A stretch of 64,000 nucleotides of DNA from Melitaea cinxia (taxonomy: Eukaryota; Arthropoda; Insecta; Lepidoptera; Nymphalidae), in assembly GCF_905220565.1 (NCBI RefSeq), contig NC_059407.1:1302001-1366000 (forward strand), given 5' to 3'. The translations under genes and the position numbers were made by a program. Of the stretch, positions 1 to 12,492 are shown one piece after another. Each line of letters starts with the position of its first letter. Position 1 is the first letter of the stretch. A model generated the notes under the pieces. That model had not been told where the DNA came from. It searched no databases and was given only the letters and a program-made list of their open reading frames with translations.

Positions 1-317
1 GGGATAGGATATGTTAGTTTTGAGTGTTAATTGTCAATTTAAATTGAATTTAAATTGTTTTTTTTTTTGTTTGGGACAAATCACACTCAATTTCTTTTTG
101 ATCTCTTTTTTTTAATTCTAATTCTTGATGGTCGCCGATTGAATGTTCTAGGATTACAAAGAGTATTTGTCTGTAGTTAACGTAAAATATTAGGGTTACA
201 CTTAATAAGGGATTCTTAGCTTTATACTATACTGTGCTCTACTATAAGAACTAATTAAGGGCTGGTAAAAGCACATTTGATGATTTGGTCCTTTTTGGAA
301 GAACAAAAACTACTTAT

Positions 318-610
318 TTTTTTTATTTTTTTTTATGTCACTAGGTCGGCAAACAAGCGTACGGCTCACCTGATGGTAAGCGATTACCGTAGCTTATAGA
401 CGCCTGCAACACCAGAGGCATCGCAAGCGCGTTGCCGACCCAATCCCCAATCCCCCCAGGAGCTCTGGTCACCTTACTCACCAACAGCAACACAATACTG
501 CTTGAAAACAGTATTATTTTGCTGTGATCTTCTGTAAGGTTGAGGTACTACCCCAGTCGGGCTGCTCCATATTTTGAGCAGGAAATTCCTGCTGTGCCCT
601 ACCTCAGTTA
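318..610 (-). mobile_element. Interspersed repeat family C, near full length
   Basis: Minus-strand sense runs from CTGAGGTAGGGCACAGCAGG to TGTTTGCCGACCTAGTGACATAAA with an A-rich 3' tail (poly-T here). This suggests a retroposed element. Marker blocks are CGGTAATCGCTTACCATCAG and GGTGTTGCAGGCGTCTATAA. Confidence 0.65.
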
Positions 611-627
611 CTATAACAAAGACATTT

Positions 628-644
628 AATAATAATAATAATAT
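628..644. repeat. (AAT)n microsatellite
   Basis: Five to six AAT units directly follow the family C copy. Confidence 0.8.
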
Positions 645-906
645 ATTCTTTATTGTACAACAAAATATAAACAAACAGTAGTTATTAAAAAAAAAAGATG
701 TACAAAGGTGATCTTATCGCTGAAGATCGATTTCTTCCAAATAACCTTTGGGCACAGGACATGATATAGTAGTGACGGATAGGAAGTGTACAATATTCCT
801 AAGGATGAATAAAAATAGTGTATGATAGATTCATTAATTCATACATATACACATATAAGTACAAATATCCATACATAAATTATCAAAATAGTATTAATAT
901 ACGTGT

Positions 907-948
907 ATAAATGTAAAATATATATTGATATATATATTTTACATTTAT
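907..948. repeat. Perfect 18-bp AT-rich hairpin
   Basis: ATAAATGTAAAATATATA (907-924) pairs with 931-948 over a six-base loop. Confidence 0.65.
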
Positions 949-1315
949 ATATAATATTTGTGTATATCACAAGAAATAATTATCTATACACTTAAATATT
1001 ATATAAAATATATTTACGTACAGACACAAATGACAATAATTTCGTTATACTTACATTATCCGTCAAATAAACTTCGATTTTCATACTATCTTGACACCCA
1101 TAGCCACATAACAAGACCCTGTAACGTGTCATGTTGCAATAGTTTTAATAAAAATCAGTAATAGCTTTTGCATTGTCTCGTGCACCCACGCCGGCTCCAG
1201 ATAAATTATTAATAGTGAATTTGTAATGACGTACAGATCAAACACTACGTAGACAGTTCATTTATTTTGTGATACACTTAAATAAATAAATAAATAAATA
1301 TATATCTTATAACAT

Positions 1316-1535
1316 TCACACGCAGTTGCCTGTTCCTAAGGTAAGCAGTTTAATGTTTGTTTTATAGGTAAAAGCCGGCTGATATAGTACGTACATTATT
1401 TTATATAATATAAATATACATAGAAATAGTAATAGATAAATATTTAATACAAATATTATCCCCAGTCTTAGGCGGGAATCGAACCCACAACCCGAGCAGA
1501 AAGCAGGGCCACTACAAACTGCGCCAATGGGCTAG
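1316..1535 (-). mobile_element. tRNA-headed SINE family F, inverted
   Basis: The minus strand starts GACTAGCCCATTGGCGCAGT (A box) with GGGTTCGATTCCC (B box). The body runs to gtaagcagtttaatg..cctgttcctaagg. Copies with the same layout lie near 16300 and 19030. Confidence 0.65.
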
Positions 1536-1610
1536 TCAAAATAATTTACTATAATGTAATATAATCTGCTTTTTATATACTGCGAAGCTAGCAAACGGTA
1601 TGGTCCGCAA

Positions 1611-1952
1611 GCTTTAGCCTGTAACATCCCACTACTGGGCATAGGCCTCTTTCCCCATGTAGGGGATGGATCAGAGCTTAATTCACCACGCTGCTCCAAT
1701 ACGGGTTGGCGGATATATTTTCTACTATGAGTAACGATCGCTATCAGGTGTACATGATAACAACCGGGACCGACGGCTTAACGTGCTCTCCGAGGGACTG
1801 TGGGGACCCACAAGGAATGCACAAACACCCAGACCACAGCAAACACCTGTATGGCCAATACAAATGTTCGTCATGTGCGGGGATCGAACCCGCAACCGCC
1901 AGCGCAACAGGTACAATCCATGGCTGTAACCGTTGCGCCAACGTGGCGTCCA
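1611..1952 (-). mobile_element. SINE family A, near full length, inverted
   Basis: Read on the minus strand it starts with a tRNA-like head: A box TGGCGCAACGGTTACAG and B box GGGTTCGATCCCC. A body follows, ending GGCCTATGCCCAGTAGTGGGA..ACAGGCT. That end resembles LINE 3' ends, the usual arrangement for a SINE copied by a partner LINE. It appears to sit inside a family C repeat. Confidence 0.75.
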
Positions 1953-2185
1953 CTTGATGGTAAATGGATCTGTCCTATATACCCCTTGAACACCATTTCC
2001 GACCCTATCTCCAACCCTGCCAAAAAGATCTGGTTACCTTATATACCACAGAAATACAACACAACTTGAAAGTACTATCATTTAGCTGTGATTTATTGCT
2101 AGGTTAAGGTACTTTCCCAGTCGGTCTCTTCCAGATTGTTCGCAAGATATTTCCTGCTGTGTACCTCAATAAAACTTAGTAAGCC
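1951..2185 (-). mobile_element. Family C repeat, diverged, probably split by a SINE
   Basis: The blocks ttgatggtaaatgg, cagtcggtctcttccagattg and atttcctgctgtgtacctc match family C. The missing outer part (gctagcaaacggtatggtcc, about 1588-1607) lies on the other side of the family A SINE. Confidence 0.5.
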
Positions 2186-2274
2186 TTACATAGTCATTAA
2201 AATTATAATTGAATGAAGCTATAAAAATGAAGGATGTCAAAGAAATATAAGGCAAAACAAACATTAAACACTGT

Positions 2275-2520
2275 ATATTTTTTTATACAACTAGGTCGGG
2301 AAACAAGCGTACAGCCAATTTGATCATATGCGATTACCGTAGCCTTTAGACGCCTGCAACACCCCAGGGGCTCTGGTCACCTTACTCACCAGAGGAATAC
2401 AACATGTCTCGAAAGCAGTATTACTTAGCTGTGATCTTCTGTAAGGTCGAGGTACTTCCCCAGTCGGGCTGCTCCAGATTTTTAGCAGGATATTCCCTGC
2501 TGAGTACTACCTCAGTTAAA
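2275..2520 (-). mobile_element. Family C repeat
   Basis: It has the same orientation as the copy at 318, from the poly-T and ctaggtcgggaaacaagcg to gtactacctcagtta. A central deletion removes the gcatcgcaagcgcgttgccg block. Confidence 0.62.
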
Positions 2521-3860
2521 GTCAGTTAAGTTATTATATGGACTGAAGCTACGTTATTATTTTCATCTCTATCTAATTAAAGCAATTCTAAAGTGATTAA
2601 CGTAGATTAGAAAGAGAAAAAACGATAAATCTCAGTATACTTAAATGTATATTTTTCAGTAAAAAATATATCTGACCTACATTACTCTTTGTCTGTCTGG
2701 TTCCAACTGTTTCAGTGAGCTGTATTGTGCACTTAGTCATACCATAACAATAGTTGTACGGTGTACCAAATATAATAACTTGAACTATTTAATAATCACC
2801 CTTATAACTGTGATTATAAGACTCATAATTATTTATTATCTTGAATAGTAATTATTCGTCGATATGAACGTGGTTCCCTGCATTTGCATAATTCGACATG
2901 AATAAGACTGTTGTATTATAAATATATGCAAAGATTCATTCAAGAATAAATACGGTTTAATGGACGTATTGAGAATCGCGTTTACAACAGCGCTTACAAC
3001 TTATCGAGATCATTTTCTCTTTTAATTTATTATTATGAATGCTAACGAAATTGGGTAGAATTTCAAAATGACAAACCATTTATAAAAATCAACGAATCGA
3101 ACGTTTTTTAAATATTTGACAATATCAGCTATGTGTCAAGTAAGATTTGAAAACAAAGAGATAAAAAAATATTTTCAGTAAAATCTCATCCTGGAAGTTA
3201 CTACAGTAGAAACATTTTCTTACCCCTTAGATACCGTGAATAGAACGAGTAATAGTATTAATTATTATTTAAATAATAATTTACTCCAAGTTATTAATAT
3301 CACAAATTCCAGACGTACGAAGATGATGATTCTTTGTATGTACGGAATTCGTTATTAATAAACAAGAGCTCGAAATTTAATATAAGACATTAAAAACCTT
3401 GACAAACATTGATAACTCGTCATTTTCTATCTCAAGATGCTATCAAGTACCCTCAGTAGCAATAAATTAAGATTTTTTTTTTCATTCAACCGTATACACG
3501 GTGTCTGCTAGTAACAAATCATAGCCTTTGTACTCCTATCGTTCGTATTTTAAAGTTACGAAGTGTCGAGATTTATGCCGACGACGTTCGACGAAAACAA
3601 GGATTAAATTATATCGGAACTGGCTTCATTGATTTTCGTTTTTTTAGCGTTGTTTTAACGTACACATGGGTATTTAGTTTTTTGATAGTACTAAAAATAG
3701 GGTAGAATTAAATTAGCTAATAAAATATAAGTTAGCCATTTACAAGTTGAGCTATGAACTATGACAAAATGTGTTTTAAGCATTTCTTAATTTTAAACTG
3801 TCATTCAAGTAGATACATATGATACGTTTATACTATTTATTGTATGAAATTTAAGATTTT
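2521..3860. other. AT-rich stretch, no gene seen
   Basis: I see no repeat family shared with the rest of the window and no coding-like frame. Confidence 0.5.
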
Positions 3861-3884
3861 ATAGTTATTACTCAAACTGTGACA

Positions 3885-3985
3885 AAAATAGATGTTGGCC
3901 GATTCTCAGACCTACCCGATATGCACACAAAATTTCACAAAAATCGGTCGAACGAGACGAGAATTTTATATATAAGATATCAATA
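3885..3985 (-). mobile_element. Fragment of the Helitron-like family at 7931
   Basis: It has gatgttggccgattctcagacctacccgatatgc and aaatttcacaaaaatcggtcg, the inverse of 7990-8060. Confidence 0.48.
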
Positions 3986-3989
3986 TCGC

Positions 3990-4660
3990 TAAGTTGCCGT
4001 GATCTGGTATCTACAACGTCGTTGCAATGACGGAGTTTCAAAGTGACAATGACACTTCCAGTTGTCCTGTTTTCGAGTTCACTTAACATTGTGTCAAAAT
4101 ATTTTTACCCCTCGTCGTTTACGGGTTAACTGGGGTGGCGAATATATTGTAGAGCAATTGTTCGATAATTTTATTTATGAAGCGTGAACCACTTCATAAT
4201 ACCGAGAGAATAACGTCGAGTACTTCAACGCAATGTTATTACATACAACCTTTAACACAATGTCATTTTATTTTGAATCTTATTTCCTTAGAATAGAGAT
4301 GTGTTACATCTTTATAAACGGTAAATTTAAATTCGTTGTTAAATGGAAGTCTATAAATAAGTTTAGAAACAGAATTGTAACAATCGAGTGATTTAGGAAG
4401 CTGCTACTCCAATGGGGCGCGACAAATCTTTGCTTTAATTCGATTTGCCTCTTAAATTACTATCAAATAGATAATCCGGACGTTTATGAGACCTTGATTG
4501 TTGAGTAATATTTATATGGAAGTGAAACTAATAGAAATCACACTATATTCACGTTTCGTAAAATAAAATATTGTTATTTTGTAACTTTAGACGTGTTCTT
4601 CTTGAAAAGAAAAAAACAATGTTTTAGTTTAATAGTCTACATATATATGGGTCAATACCA
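3990..4660. other. AT-rich stretch, nothing recognised
   Basis: No open frame, repeat copy or regulatory block stands out. Confidence 0.45.
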
Positions 4661-4678
4661 TGATTTCCATAATTACCT

Positions 4679-4718
4679 AAATTATGGAAATTAATTGAAA
4701 ATTTAATTTCCATAATTT
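4679..4718. repeat. Perfect 16-bp inverted repeat
   Basis: AAATTATGGAAATTAA (4679-4694) pairs exactly with 4703-4718. A further direct copy of tttccataatta lies at 4664. Confidence 0.6.
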
Positions 4719-4763
4719 AACACTTTCAGTTTTGGCTTTTTTAAACCATTATAAAAGATCATC

Positions 4764-5017
4764 CACCACCAAGAATATAACCACCCCTTCTCTTGGGTGT
4801 AGTAAGAGGTGACTAAGGGATAACATAGTTCCACTACCACCTTGGAACTTAAAAACCCGACCGATGGCGGGACAACCATCAAATTGCTGGCTTTGAAATC
4901 ATCATAATCACAGCCGCCTGCCTAGCGTGTTGACTATGGGCAAAACACATGAGTTCGCGCCATAATGTCTGGCGTGAGCTTAAGGAGGCCTATTTCCAGC
5001 AGTGACTGCGATTGTAT
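4764..5017 (+). mobile_element. Retroposon family B, old degraded copy
   Basis: Recognisable blocks are aagaatataaccacccc, cttgggtgtagtaagaggtgac, ccttggaacttaaaaacccgacc and cctatttccagcagtgactgcg. Internal parts are missing. Confidence 0.6.
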
Positions 5018-6650
5018 TATAAATAGCAACTTGTGTTATAAATACGGCTACATATAAAACGTTGGTATATAATATATAAACAGTAATATCATCTGACAAA
5101 TATATTATTGAAGCAATTTGTGATCTTTGCATTTAAATGATAACATGAACACTAACATATAATCATGCTCGCATACTTTAGTGAGCTAATAAAATAAACT
5201 TTAAAAAATTCTGAAATCTGACTTCAATTTAACCCATTTCTTCCCTAAATACCTATGTATTTCACAAAACGTATATGATATATTTTATAAAAAATTCCAC
5301 ACCCCAAAATACACTTAATTTTTTTTTCAACGATTGCTCTATAAGCAACGTACATAACGTCATCATCATCATCATCATTTCAGCTTTTCGCAGCACATAG
5401 CATAATTTAGTCAATTATTAATACTCTGTACCACTTCTCCAAAATCAACGTTATCCTGGCGCTGTTGAAATATATGTTATATAATACGTTGCTAATCCTA
5501 CCGAAGTAACACAACAATTAACGCTGAACAATAACAATAAAATACAACGCTAAGAAATATATAGGTACGTCAAAAGATAGAAATCACGTTGTGTATTACC
5601 ATATTTCTATACAAATGTCCCATTTCGTGGTCGGATAGAGTGTTATGACGCTTAGTCATCGAAGTAAAACTATGCTAATAAACTCGACTAGAAGTAAATC
5701 ATGGTTGGGCCAAGGTTGGAACATGGAGCCACTATTATATTGTATGCATGTGGCTAATTTTTGTCCAATAAATTAACTCACTGAAATTAAAATTAATGAG
5801 TTACAAACGATATTTAAGGGTTCCGATTCAACCCATTCAAAGTATGTTAGAGTGTGAGTATCCGATCACTTGATGTAAACTTTCAAGCCCTTGAATTTTT
5901 TTTCTATAAGGAGTCAAATATCTGGAAACACATTTTTCTTGAGGTGGAATTTTTGGTATGTGAATCTGACATAATTATGTATCCCATTTTTCAATAGTTC
6001 TCTCATAAATTGAGTTAAACAGCGGAGCCGTAGTATCAATTTAAATTATTTTTTTCCAATAAAAATTTACAATTTCTTTAACAACTTGGAATTTTTCTCG
6101 CGAAATTCCGATCTCATAGAAACTTTTCAAATAAAGTGTATCAACTGCTTAGTTGTAAATATTTTATCTAATTATAAGCTTTAGCTATAAGCTACCTTAG
6201 CTAATAAAGCTAAGACATACCATATGAGGGTTTTATCGGATTTTAATGTAAAAAAAGTAGCATAATATTAGGAAAAGTATAACATTAGAATAAAAATTTA
6301 TAAATTAATTATTAAAATATGAAATTTACTTCTTGCATCGATGTCATTCAAATATATTCGTACTCGAGCAGTACGTACCAGATAAATCAGTTCTATACTG
6401 TTTAAGTGTGACGCCTACGTTAGACATTTCACACTTCACAGCGAATTCTATAAAATCAAAAGTTATCAACTCACTTCGTTTATTTCAATAACAATGTTAA
6501 AAAAACAGAGTAAACTTTATTTTCTTCAAAATAGACTCGTTAACTTTTTAAATAAATTTAATTGGTAAACGAAAATATAAGTAATTTAATACCTAATGAT
6601 TATAATCATTACTTAGACGTGGCTTATAAAAATTGTAACATTAAACGTGG
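5018..6650. other. AT-rich stretch, no gene seen
   Basis: It holds a short (ATC)n run at about 5360 and otherwise unmatched AT-rich sequence. Confidence 0.5.
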
Positions 6651-6653
6651 GTT

Positions 6654-6880
6654 GAAGCCGCGTTGGCGCAACGGTTACAGCTATGGATTGTACCTGTTGC
6701 GCTGGCGGTTGCGGGTTCGATCCCCGCACATGACAAACATTTGTATTGGCCATACAGGTGTTTGCCGTGGTCTGAGTGTTTGTGCAGCCCTTGTGGGTCT
6801 CCCCACCGTGCCTCTTAAGGCAACTAATTCTAAAATAAACGATATGCTAGTAATGTATAATAATAATAATAATAATAATA
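6654..6880 (+). mobile_element. SINE family A, 5' part with (TAA)n tail
   Basis: The tRNA-like head (GCGTTGGCGCAACGGTTACAG.. GGTTCGATCCCCGC) and the first part of the body are clear to about 6822. The normal 3' half is missing. The copy ends in an A-rich stretch and a TAA microsatellite directly before a family B copy. Confidence 0.7.
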
Positions 6881-6884
6881 TGTA

Positions 6885-7210
6885 CTGTGTGGCTACGGCA
6901 CCAAAGAATATAGCCACCCCCTCTCTTCCCGTGGGTGTCGTAAGAGGCGACGAAGGGATAACACAGTTCCGCTACCACCTTGGAACTTAAAATGCCGACC
7001 GGTGGCGATATAACCATCTAACTACTGGCTTTGAAATACACAGGCCGAAGACGGGCAGCAGCGTCTTCGGTGCGACAAAGCCAGTACTGCGGTCACCAAC
7101 CCGCCTGCACAGCGTGGTGACTATGGCAAAACACATGAGTTCACGTTATTTTTGGCGTAAACTTGTGGAGGCCTGTGTCCAGCAGTGGACTGTATAGGCT
7201 GTAATGATGA
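6885..7210 (+). mobile_element. Retroposon family B, full-length copy
   Basis: It starts CTGTGTGGCTACGGCACCAA, as three other copies do. Conserved blocks are GTGGGTGTCGTAAGAGGCGA, GAAATACACAGGCCGAAGAC and TGTCCAGCAGTGGACTGTAT, and it ends GGCTGTAATGATGA. The shared 5' start suggests a defined short retroposon, possibly SINE-like, with a LINE-type 3' end. No protein is encoded. Confidence 0.75.
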
Positions 7211-7214
7211 TTTA

Positions 7215-7925
7215 TAAAATTAAAAACAAACAGTCGGCTTGAACAGCGATTTTAACATTTTGGTAGTTAAGCCTTTTGATTCCCGAGCTATTGAGATGTT
7301 CTCCATAAAAAAATACTAGTGATATCTCGCGGTCGCTAACGAAGCTGCATTGTTGAGCATGCAGAACCGTATGTCTATGTTAGCGTATGGTGCAAGCCTC
7401 GAGGAAATAATATATAAATAGTTAATATTTTATAATATCAATATTATTTAATTAGTAGCGTATTATTATAAATATCACTAATTATTAATTTTTTAAACCG
7501 CTAAAATGTGAATTTGTACCAAATTTGTAAGTTTAAATAAAAATTGTTCTGCTAGAAAAATATTTTGTGGTATGGCTTCTGTAATTGTCATGTAACGGAA
7601 TTACGATGTAATAATTAATTGTGAAAGTTCCGACAGTTATTATTCTTTGCATAATTCTTGCAATAACAGATTTAAAGCCTGTTCAATCTTATACATATTT
7701 TTTTTCAAATTGATGTCATAATTGCGTAGAGTAACAAACATTACAATTACAGCTCCATTTTTAGATTTACGGCATAAATACACATTAAGAGTAGACTTAT
7801 GATGGTAGCTGTACTTTTAACAATAATTTAAATTTTAATTTGTAATATTACAATTCGTAGGTGCTTTTGAAGCCTATCTACATAAATTTAATTTTGATTT
7901 TGAGTAAGATTTTAACCATGATGCA
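7215..7925. other. AT-rich stretch, nothing recognised
   Basis: No supported gene or shared repeat copy was found. Confidence 0.45.
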
Positions 7926-7930
7926 GTAAA

Positions 7931-8236
7931 TCTAATATATAAAATTCTTGTGTCGTGGTGTTTGTAGTTAAACTCCTCCGAAATGGTTTGACCGATTCTC
8001 ATGAAATTTTGTGTGCATATTGGGTAGGTCTGAGAATCGAACAACATCTATTTTACATCCCCCTAAATGTTAAGGGTAGTCCAACCCTATTTTTTTTAAA
8101 TTTTAGATAAAGTATTTTTTTTTATGACACAACATTAAAAAATACATACAACCCAATAAATTTTCAACCCTCTACAATCAACCCCTATTTTTAAATAGCG
8201 TTTAGTAGTAAGACAACCTTTGCCGAGTCAGCTAGT
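7931..8236 (+). mobile_element. Helitron-like element, longer family
   Basis: It starts TCTAATATATAAAATTCTTG after an A and ends GCCGAGTCAGCTAGT. It contains ctcctccgaaatggtttgacc and catattgggtaggtctgag. The fragment near 3885 is its inverse. Confidence 0.48.
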
Positions 8237-8670
8237 ATACCAAAAAAATTTTGTATATCTTAATATAATTGTATCTTCCTCCTCAACATTAAAACGCTTA
8301 ACGTAGTCGAAAGACCCGCAATACGCTTATGCATTGCACTGTACTGAAACAAATGCGAGTAAAATCGAACTACCTTCAAACAATAGCGCGTCCTCAATAC
8401 AAAATTGACAAAGGCGAGTAAGAAACGCTGAATTTATCGTCCTCTGTGTCTGAACTATTCTCATAATAACATACTGTGACTAAAATGTTTAAAAACGTCG
8501 AGTTAGCATCGTATTCTGAATAGGCGTTTAAACTCAAATGTTCATAAAATCATATATCACATACTAGCTTTCTGCTCGCGGTTTTACGCGCGTTGATAAC
8601 GATAAAACAAAAAATCTAAATTAATTTTTATATTTATTTTTTACATTAATTTTATAGTGATTATAATTTT
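8237..8670. other. Short gap, possible Helitron end
   Basis: ACTAGCTTTCTGCTCGCGG at about 8563 looks like an inverted Helitron-type end. The rest is unmatched. Confidence 0.35.
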
Positions 8671-8673
8671 TAA

Positions 8674-8843
8674 AAGTGAAGCTACCACCGATTTGGAATG
8701 TAGATTCTACAGAGAAGAATTGCCAAGAAACTCCGCAGTTACTCTTTTGAAAATAATATATAAACTGTGTTTTAGTACAAAATTAGTAATATCTTGCATG
8801 AAATACAGCGTCACTAAGTCCACACATCTTTATCAACTATGTC
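8674..8843. repeat. Interspersed repeat family J (possibly LINE-derived)
   Basis: About 170 bp are shared with 18093-18266: agctaccaccgattt..gaatgtagattct, agagaagaat, gcagttactcttttg and gtccacacatctttatcaac. The same text is familiar from lepidopteran LINE 3' ends, but I cannot assign the clade. The 76-residue frame over it is not a gene. Confidence 0.55.
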
Positions 8844-8889
8844 ATGATGCGATTTTAACAATTCCGTGTTTTCCTGTTAAAATATAGCC

Positions 8890-9290
8890 TATGTCACTGA
8901 TGTTATCACTGTCTGTGATAACGAAGCATCTCTGGTAAAAGAATTTTTGAAATTAGTGTATCCAATTAATTATTGAGTAGGTTTGATTTTATACTTTACA
9001 ATCATACAAAAATATAAACATTTTCTCTTTATATTGATACAGACTTAAGAATACTTAAAGGTGTTATTCGCTTAATAAAAATTAACTCTTGTGGTTTAAT
9101 GCAAACCTAGTTTTAATCTGTGTTGGATAAATAGTATTATGATTAAGTACCCACGTAATTCTTGTGAATTGCAGTTTGATGACCGGTTACAACTTTTATC
9201 AAAAAATTATCATATGATCAATTTCGTATCACCTAGACATATATATTCTGCGACTGTTACAAAAATGTAATTTTTCTACCTCTATTTCAA
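8890..9290. other. AT-rich stretch, nothing recognised
   Basis: No feature found. Confidence 0.45.
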
Positions 9291-9295
9291 GTCCT

Positions 9296-9595
9296 CTTTT
9301 CTTTTATGTCACTAGGTCGGCAAACAAGCGTACGGCTCACCTGATGGTAAGCGATTACCGTAGCTTATAGACACCTGCAACACCAGAAGCATCGCAAGCG
9401 CGTTGCCGACCCAATCCCCAAATGCCCCAGGATCTCTGGTCACCTTACTCACCAAAAGGAACACAATACTGCTTGAAAACAGTATTATTTTGCTGTGATC
9501 TTCTGAAAAATATTTCTGTAAGGTCGAGGTACTACCCCAGTCGGGCTGCTCCATATTTTGAGCAGGAAAATCCTGCTGTGCCCTACCTCAGTGAG
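9296..9595 (-). mobile_element. Family C repeat, near full length
   Basis: It is the closest copy to that at 318. It carries an extra aaaatatttctg near 9507, a small local duplication within the gatcttctgtaagg block. Confidence 0.65.
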
Positions 9596-9599
9596 TCCT

Positions 9600-10655
9600 A
9601 TGTTTATACGTGAGGAGAGTGATTGGAGGACAATTTGCTACTTGTTTCTCATCGACTAAATATAGATTTAAATTTTGTATTCACTGGGTCATCTTAGATA
9701 TTCGATTCTGTATTTTTCAATTTTTATATTAGGTATTTTAAAATTGTATAATATTCATCAATGTATTTAACAGTTTTAAACTATTTTATTACTATTTTTT
9801 TTTTCACCTTTTTCAAGAAGAAAAGTACTCGTTATAATATTTGTGTCGTAAAAATATCTTATTCAATTCAAGACACATGTTTTATAAAATAACATTTTAA
9901 GTTTTAGCTCTTTAATTTTGAAAGAAACGAAACAATGTACAGGTTGATACGAGAAACCAAAACACTATAAATTATTACCTAAAAAAGCATTTTTATGTGG
10001 TTCCGTGGTTTTCACGTGATCTTATATTAAAAAAATATTCCACGTTTTGGTACTGATGGTGTACTAACATATAAAACTATTTGTGCTTTCGTTGCAAATT
10101 TGAAACGTAAACTATTAATATTTCTATATAAAAATGTATGTCAAAAATATTTTAAAAATTATTTGATTTGGTTGTTAATTTAAGTAAGTAAAAAAAAATC
10201 GTTACAAGCCAAAAAATCATAGTTCATAAAAAATACAGATGTTAACCCTCTAACAAACCATTCGCATCTCTTATAATTTTATCAGGGACATTATCAAACA
10301 TATTTATTACAACAAAAACTGATATAAACGAATCATCGATAAAAATCGTCACCTGGCGCTGGGGTCGTTAGTACCCCGTACCCACATATTTCGTGATCAA
10401 AACAGATGCTTACAACAATAGTAGGAATATTCGGTAGGCGGTGACGGATAAACTGTTCGAAATGTGGTCAGATGAAGTGGATCGGGATAGGATAGGATGG
10501 ATGTGTTTTATTAATTAAATTTTCTGTTTTAACAAACTTTCGATTCAATAATTGTACACATGTAATATTCTTTAAGTTTTAATATTTTTTTGGTTTATGT
10601 CTTGGTTAATACTATGAGTACTTTTTAACTCGAAAAAAAAAAATAATAATTTATT
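9600..10655. other. AT-rich stretch, nothing recognised
   Basis: No feature found apart from short homopolymer runs. The stretch near 10360-10490 is slightly less AT-rich. Confidence 0.45.
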
Positions 10656-10659
10656 TTTA

Positions 10660-10805
10660 TCTAGACTAATATTATAAATCTGAAAAGTTGCTTTGTTTTT
10701 GGAACTGAAAACTTATTTTTATGTTTGATATCCCATTTACCGAGGAAGGCTATAAGGCTTTTTTTTCTATAACTAAATCGTGAGAAACCACGGGGTACAG
10801 CTAGT
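10660..10805 (+). mobile_element. Helitron-like non-autonomous element
   Basis: It begins TCTAGACTAATATTATAAAT after an A and ends GGGGTACAGCTAGT before a T. That fits A/TC..CTRRT/T insertion. The inner taccgaggaaggctataaggc block recurs at 12601, 39285 and 61318. Confidence 0.52.
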
Positions 10806-10809
10806 TTAC

Positions 10810-12490
10810 GATATTATTTTCTTATTATTAGTTAAGTTACTATTTATCTCAGAAAAAATATAGTATTTTAAGATTGAAGAATTCTTTTAAATGTCCATAA
10901 ACAAGAAATAACATTATATTCAAAAAATAAAACCTAAAGTCGTATCCACTCAAAATGTTTCAACTAGTGTTAATCTACAAATTGTGCTATATTATCTGTG
11001 AACGGTGATAGTAATTTATCTTCGCTGGCCACAAAGCGAACGAAAACATTGTTCAAAATATTGACACGTTTTTGTTCAATCATATCGGGGTCGAAAGGAC
11101 CCCCCACTTATCATTTTATTGTCTCTTTGACATTGTATGTTTGAGCGTTGGTACAAATTTGTGTTTACAGCGGGGCAGTGTATTAAAATCTATGCTTTAG
11201 GAATAATTTGTAAAGAAAAAGACTTATTAATTTGTGAGCTGATGCACATCAGCTAGTTATCCACTTTATACTTAGTTAAAATTCAGAAGCAAATTTTCTA
11301 CTCAATATACCCTAATCTAAATTTGCAATGGATTCTAACCATTTTAGAATTAATATGAAAAATTGTCAATGCAACTATTGTTTTCATGTAAACTAAACAT
11401 ACATATAATACTAGGTAAAAAATAATATTAATAATTCGCCAGGAGAAATTATTATTTTTATTATTGATATTAATAACATTTTATTTCTCAGTCGCTTCAA
11501 CTTATGACATATGACGTCAAAAAAAAATTGCACATTTGCTCTTAAAATATTTTGAAAGATCGTGTCAAATGATTCCATTATCCGTTATTGTACTCGTATT
11601 CAATAAAATGCAACTGTTTTTACGTACTGTGACGCTATTAAAACATGAAAATACAGCAAGCCGAAGTACTCTTTAATCTAATACAAATAAGGGTAACTGT
11701 GGCATGTATATAAATATCAAATATGTGTATTTGTATGTGTGTGTAAGTATGACTTCAAACTGCGCAAATCGTGGACGTATATCTTATCATTAGTCAAGGC
11801 AGTTAATTTCATTGTACTCACGCTGTTTGTCTGTTAAATATCGATCTATATTTATACATAAAAGAATGTACAATATTGATCAATATTCCGTACTTTGTAA
11901 CAAATAAACTGGTACAATACAGTTCAAGTGTGACTAAGGATGGCCGTCACCATTTGGGATATTTTTTTACTTTTTCGTATCGATAAGTCGTGATATTTTG
12001 TAAATTTATAACTGAAATAAATTAAAAAAAAAAGTTTCTTTACGAAGAATTCACCCACACAACCCATACGGGATGCTCCAAAAAACGATAAAAATCTAAC
12101 AATGAAATGAAAACATTAATCAAAATATAGATCGCAAAAAAATGTTACAGTGCGTCTTGCGTGGGCGCTCCACTTAAGTTCAAGGTCACGGACGAATTGT
12201 GTTCAATAATGTTTCGACATTAAATTATTGCTCGTCTTATTTCATACCAAATTTTATTTTTTCAAGTGCTCATTTCGTACAATAAGGTTTAATTTTGTTT
12301 AAAAATATTTTACTTATTTTAAACATATTTTTCTCTTCGTTCTTCGTTATATTTTGTTATTTTAATAAATGAATTCAAATATGAATAACTGTACAATATA
12401 TTGAGGAACATTTAAAATTTCTTATGGCTGAAGAATATTTTTGATAATTTAAAATAGATAATTTAAAGTCAAAATATAATATGATATAGG
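10810..12490. other. AT-rich stretch, nothing recognised
   Basis: No supported gene or repeat copy. A short GT-rich patch lies near 11725. Confidence 0.45.
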
Positions 12491-12492
12491 TA

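Larger units (their letters stand above)
611..1315. other. AT-rich stretch, no gene seen
   Basis: It holds only the AAT microsatellite, the 907-948 hairpin and AT-rich filler. Confidence 0.5.

Noticed and set aside
1480..1530. Possible tRNA gene (A and B box)
   Set aside because: The tRNA-like part is the head of a SINE with copies at 16310, 19045 and 27131; it lacks a proper acceptor stem and continues into a SINE body.
1706..2069. Several overlapping frames of 60-90 codons on both strands
   Set aside because: All lie in the SINE A and family C repeats and recur, damaged, in the other copies.
6562..6990. 142-codon open frame
   Set aside because: It runs through a SINE A copy, a TAA microsatellite and the start of a family B retroposon; the translation is repeat-derived.
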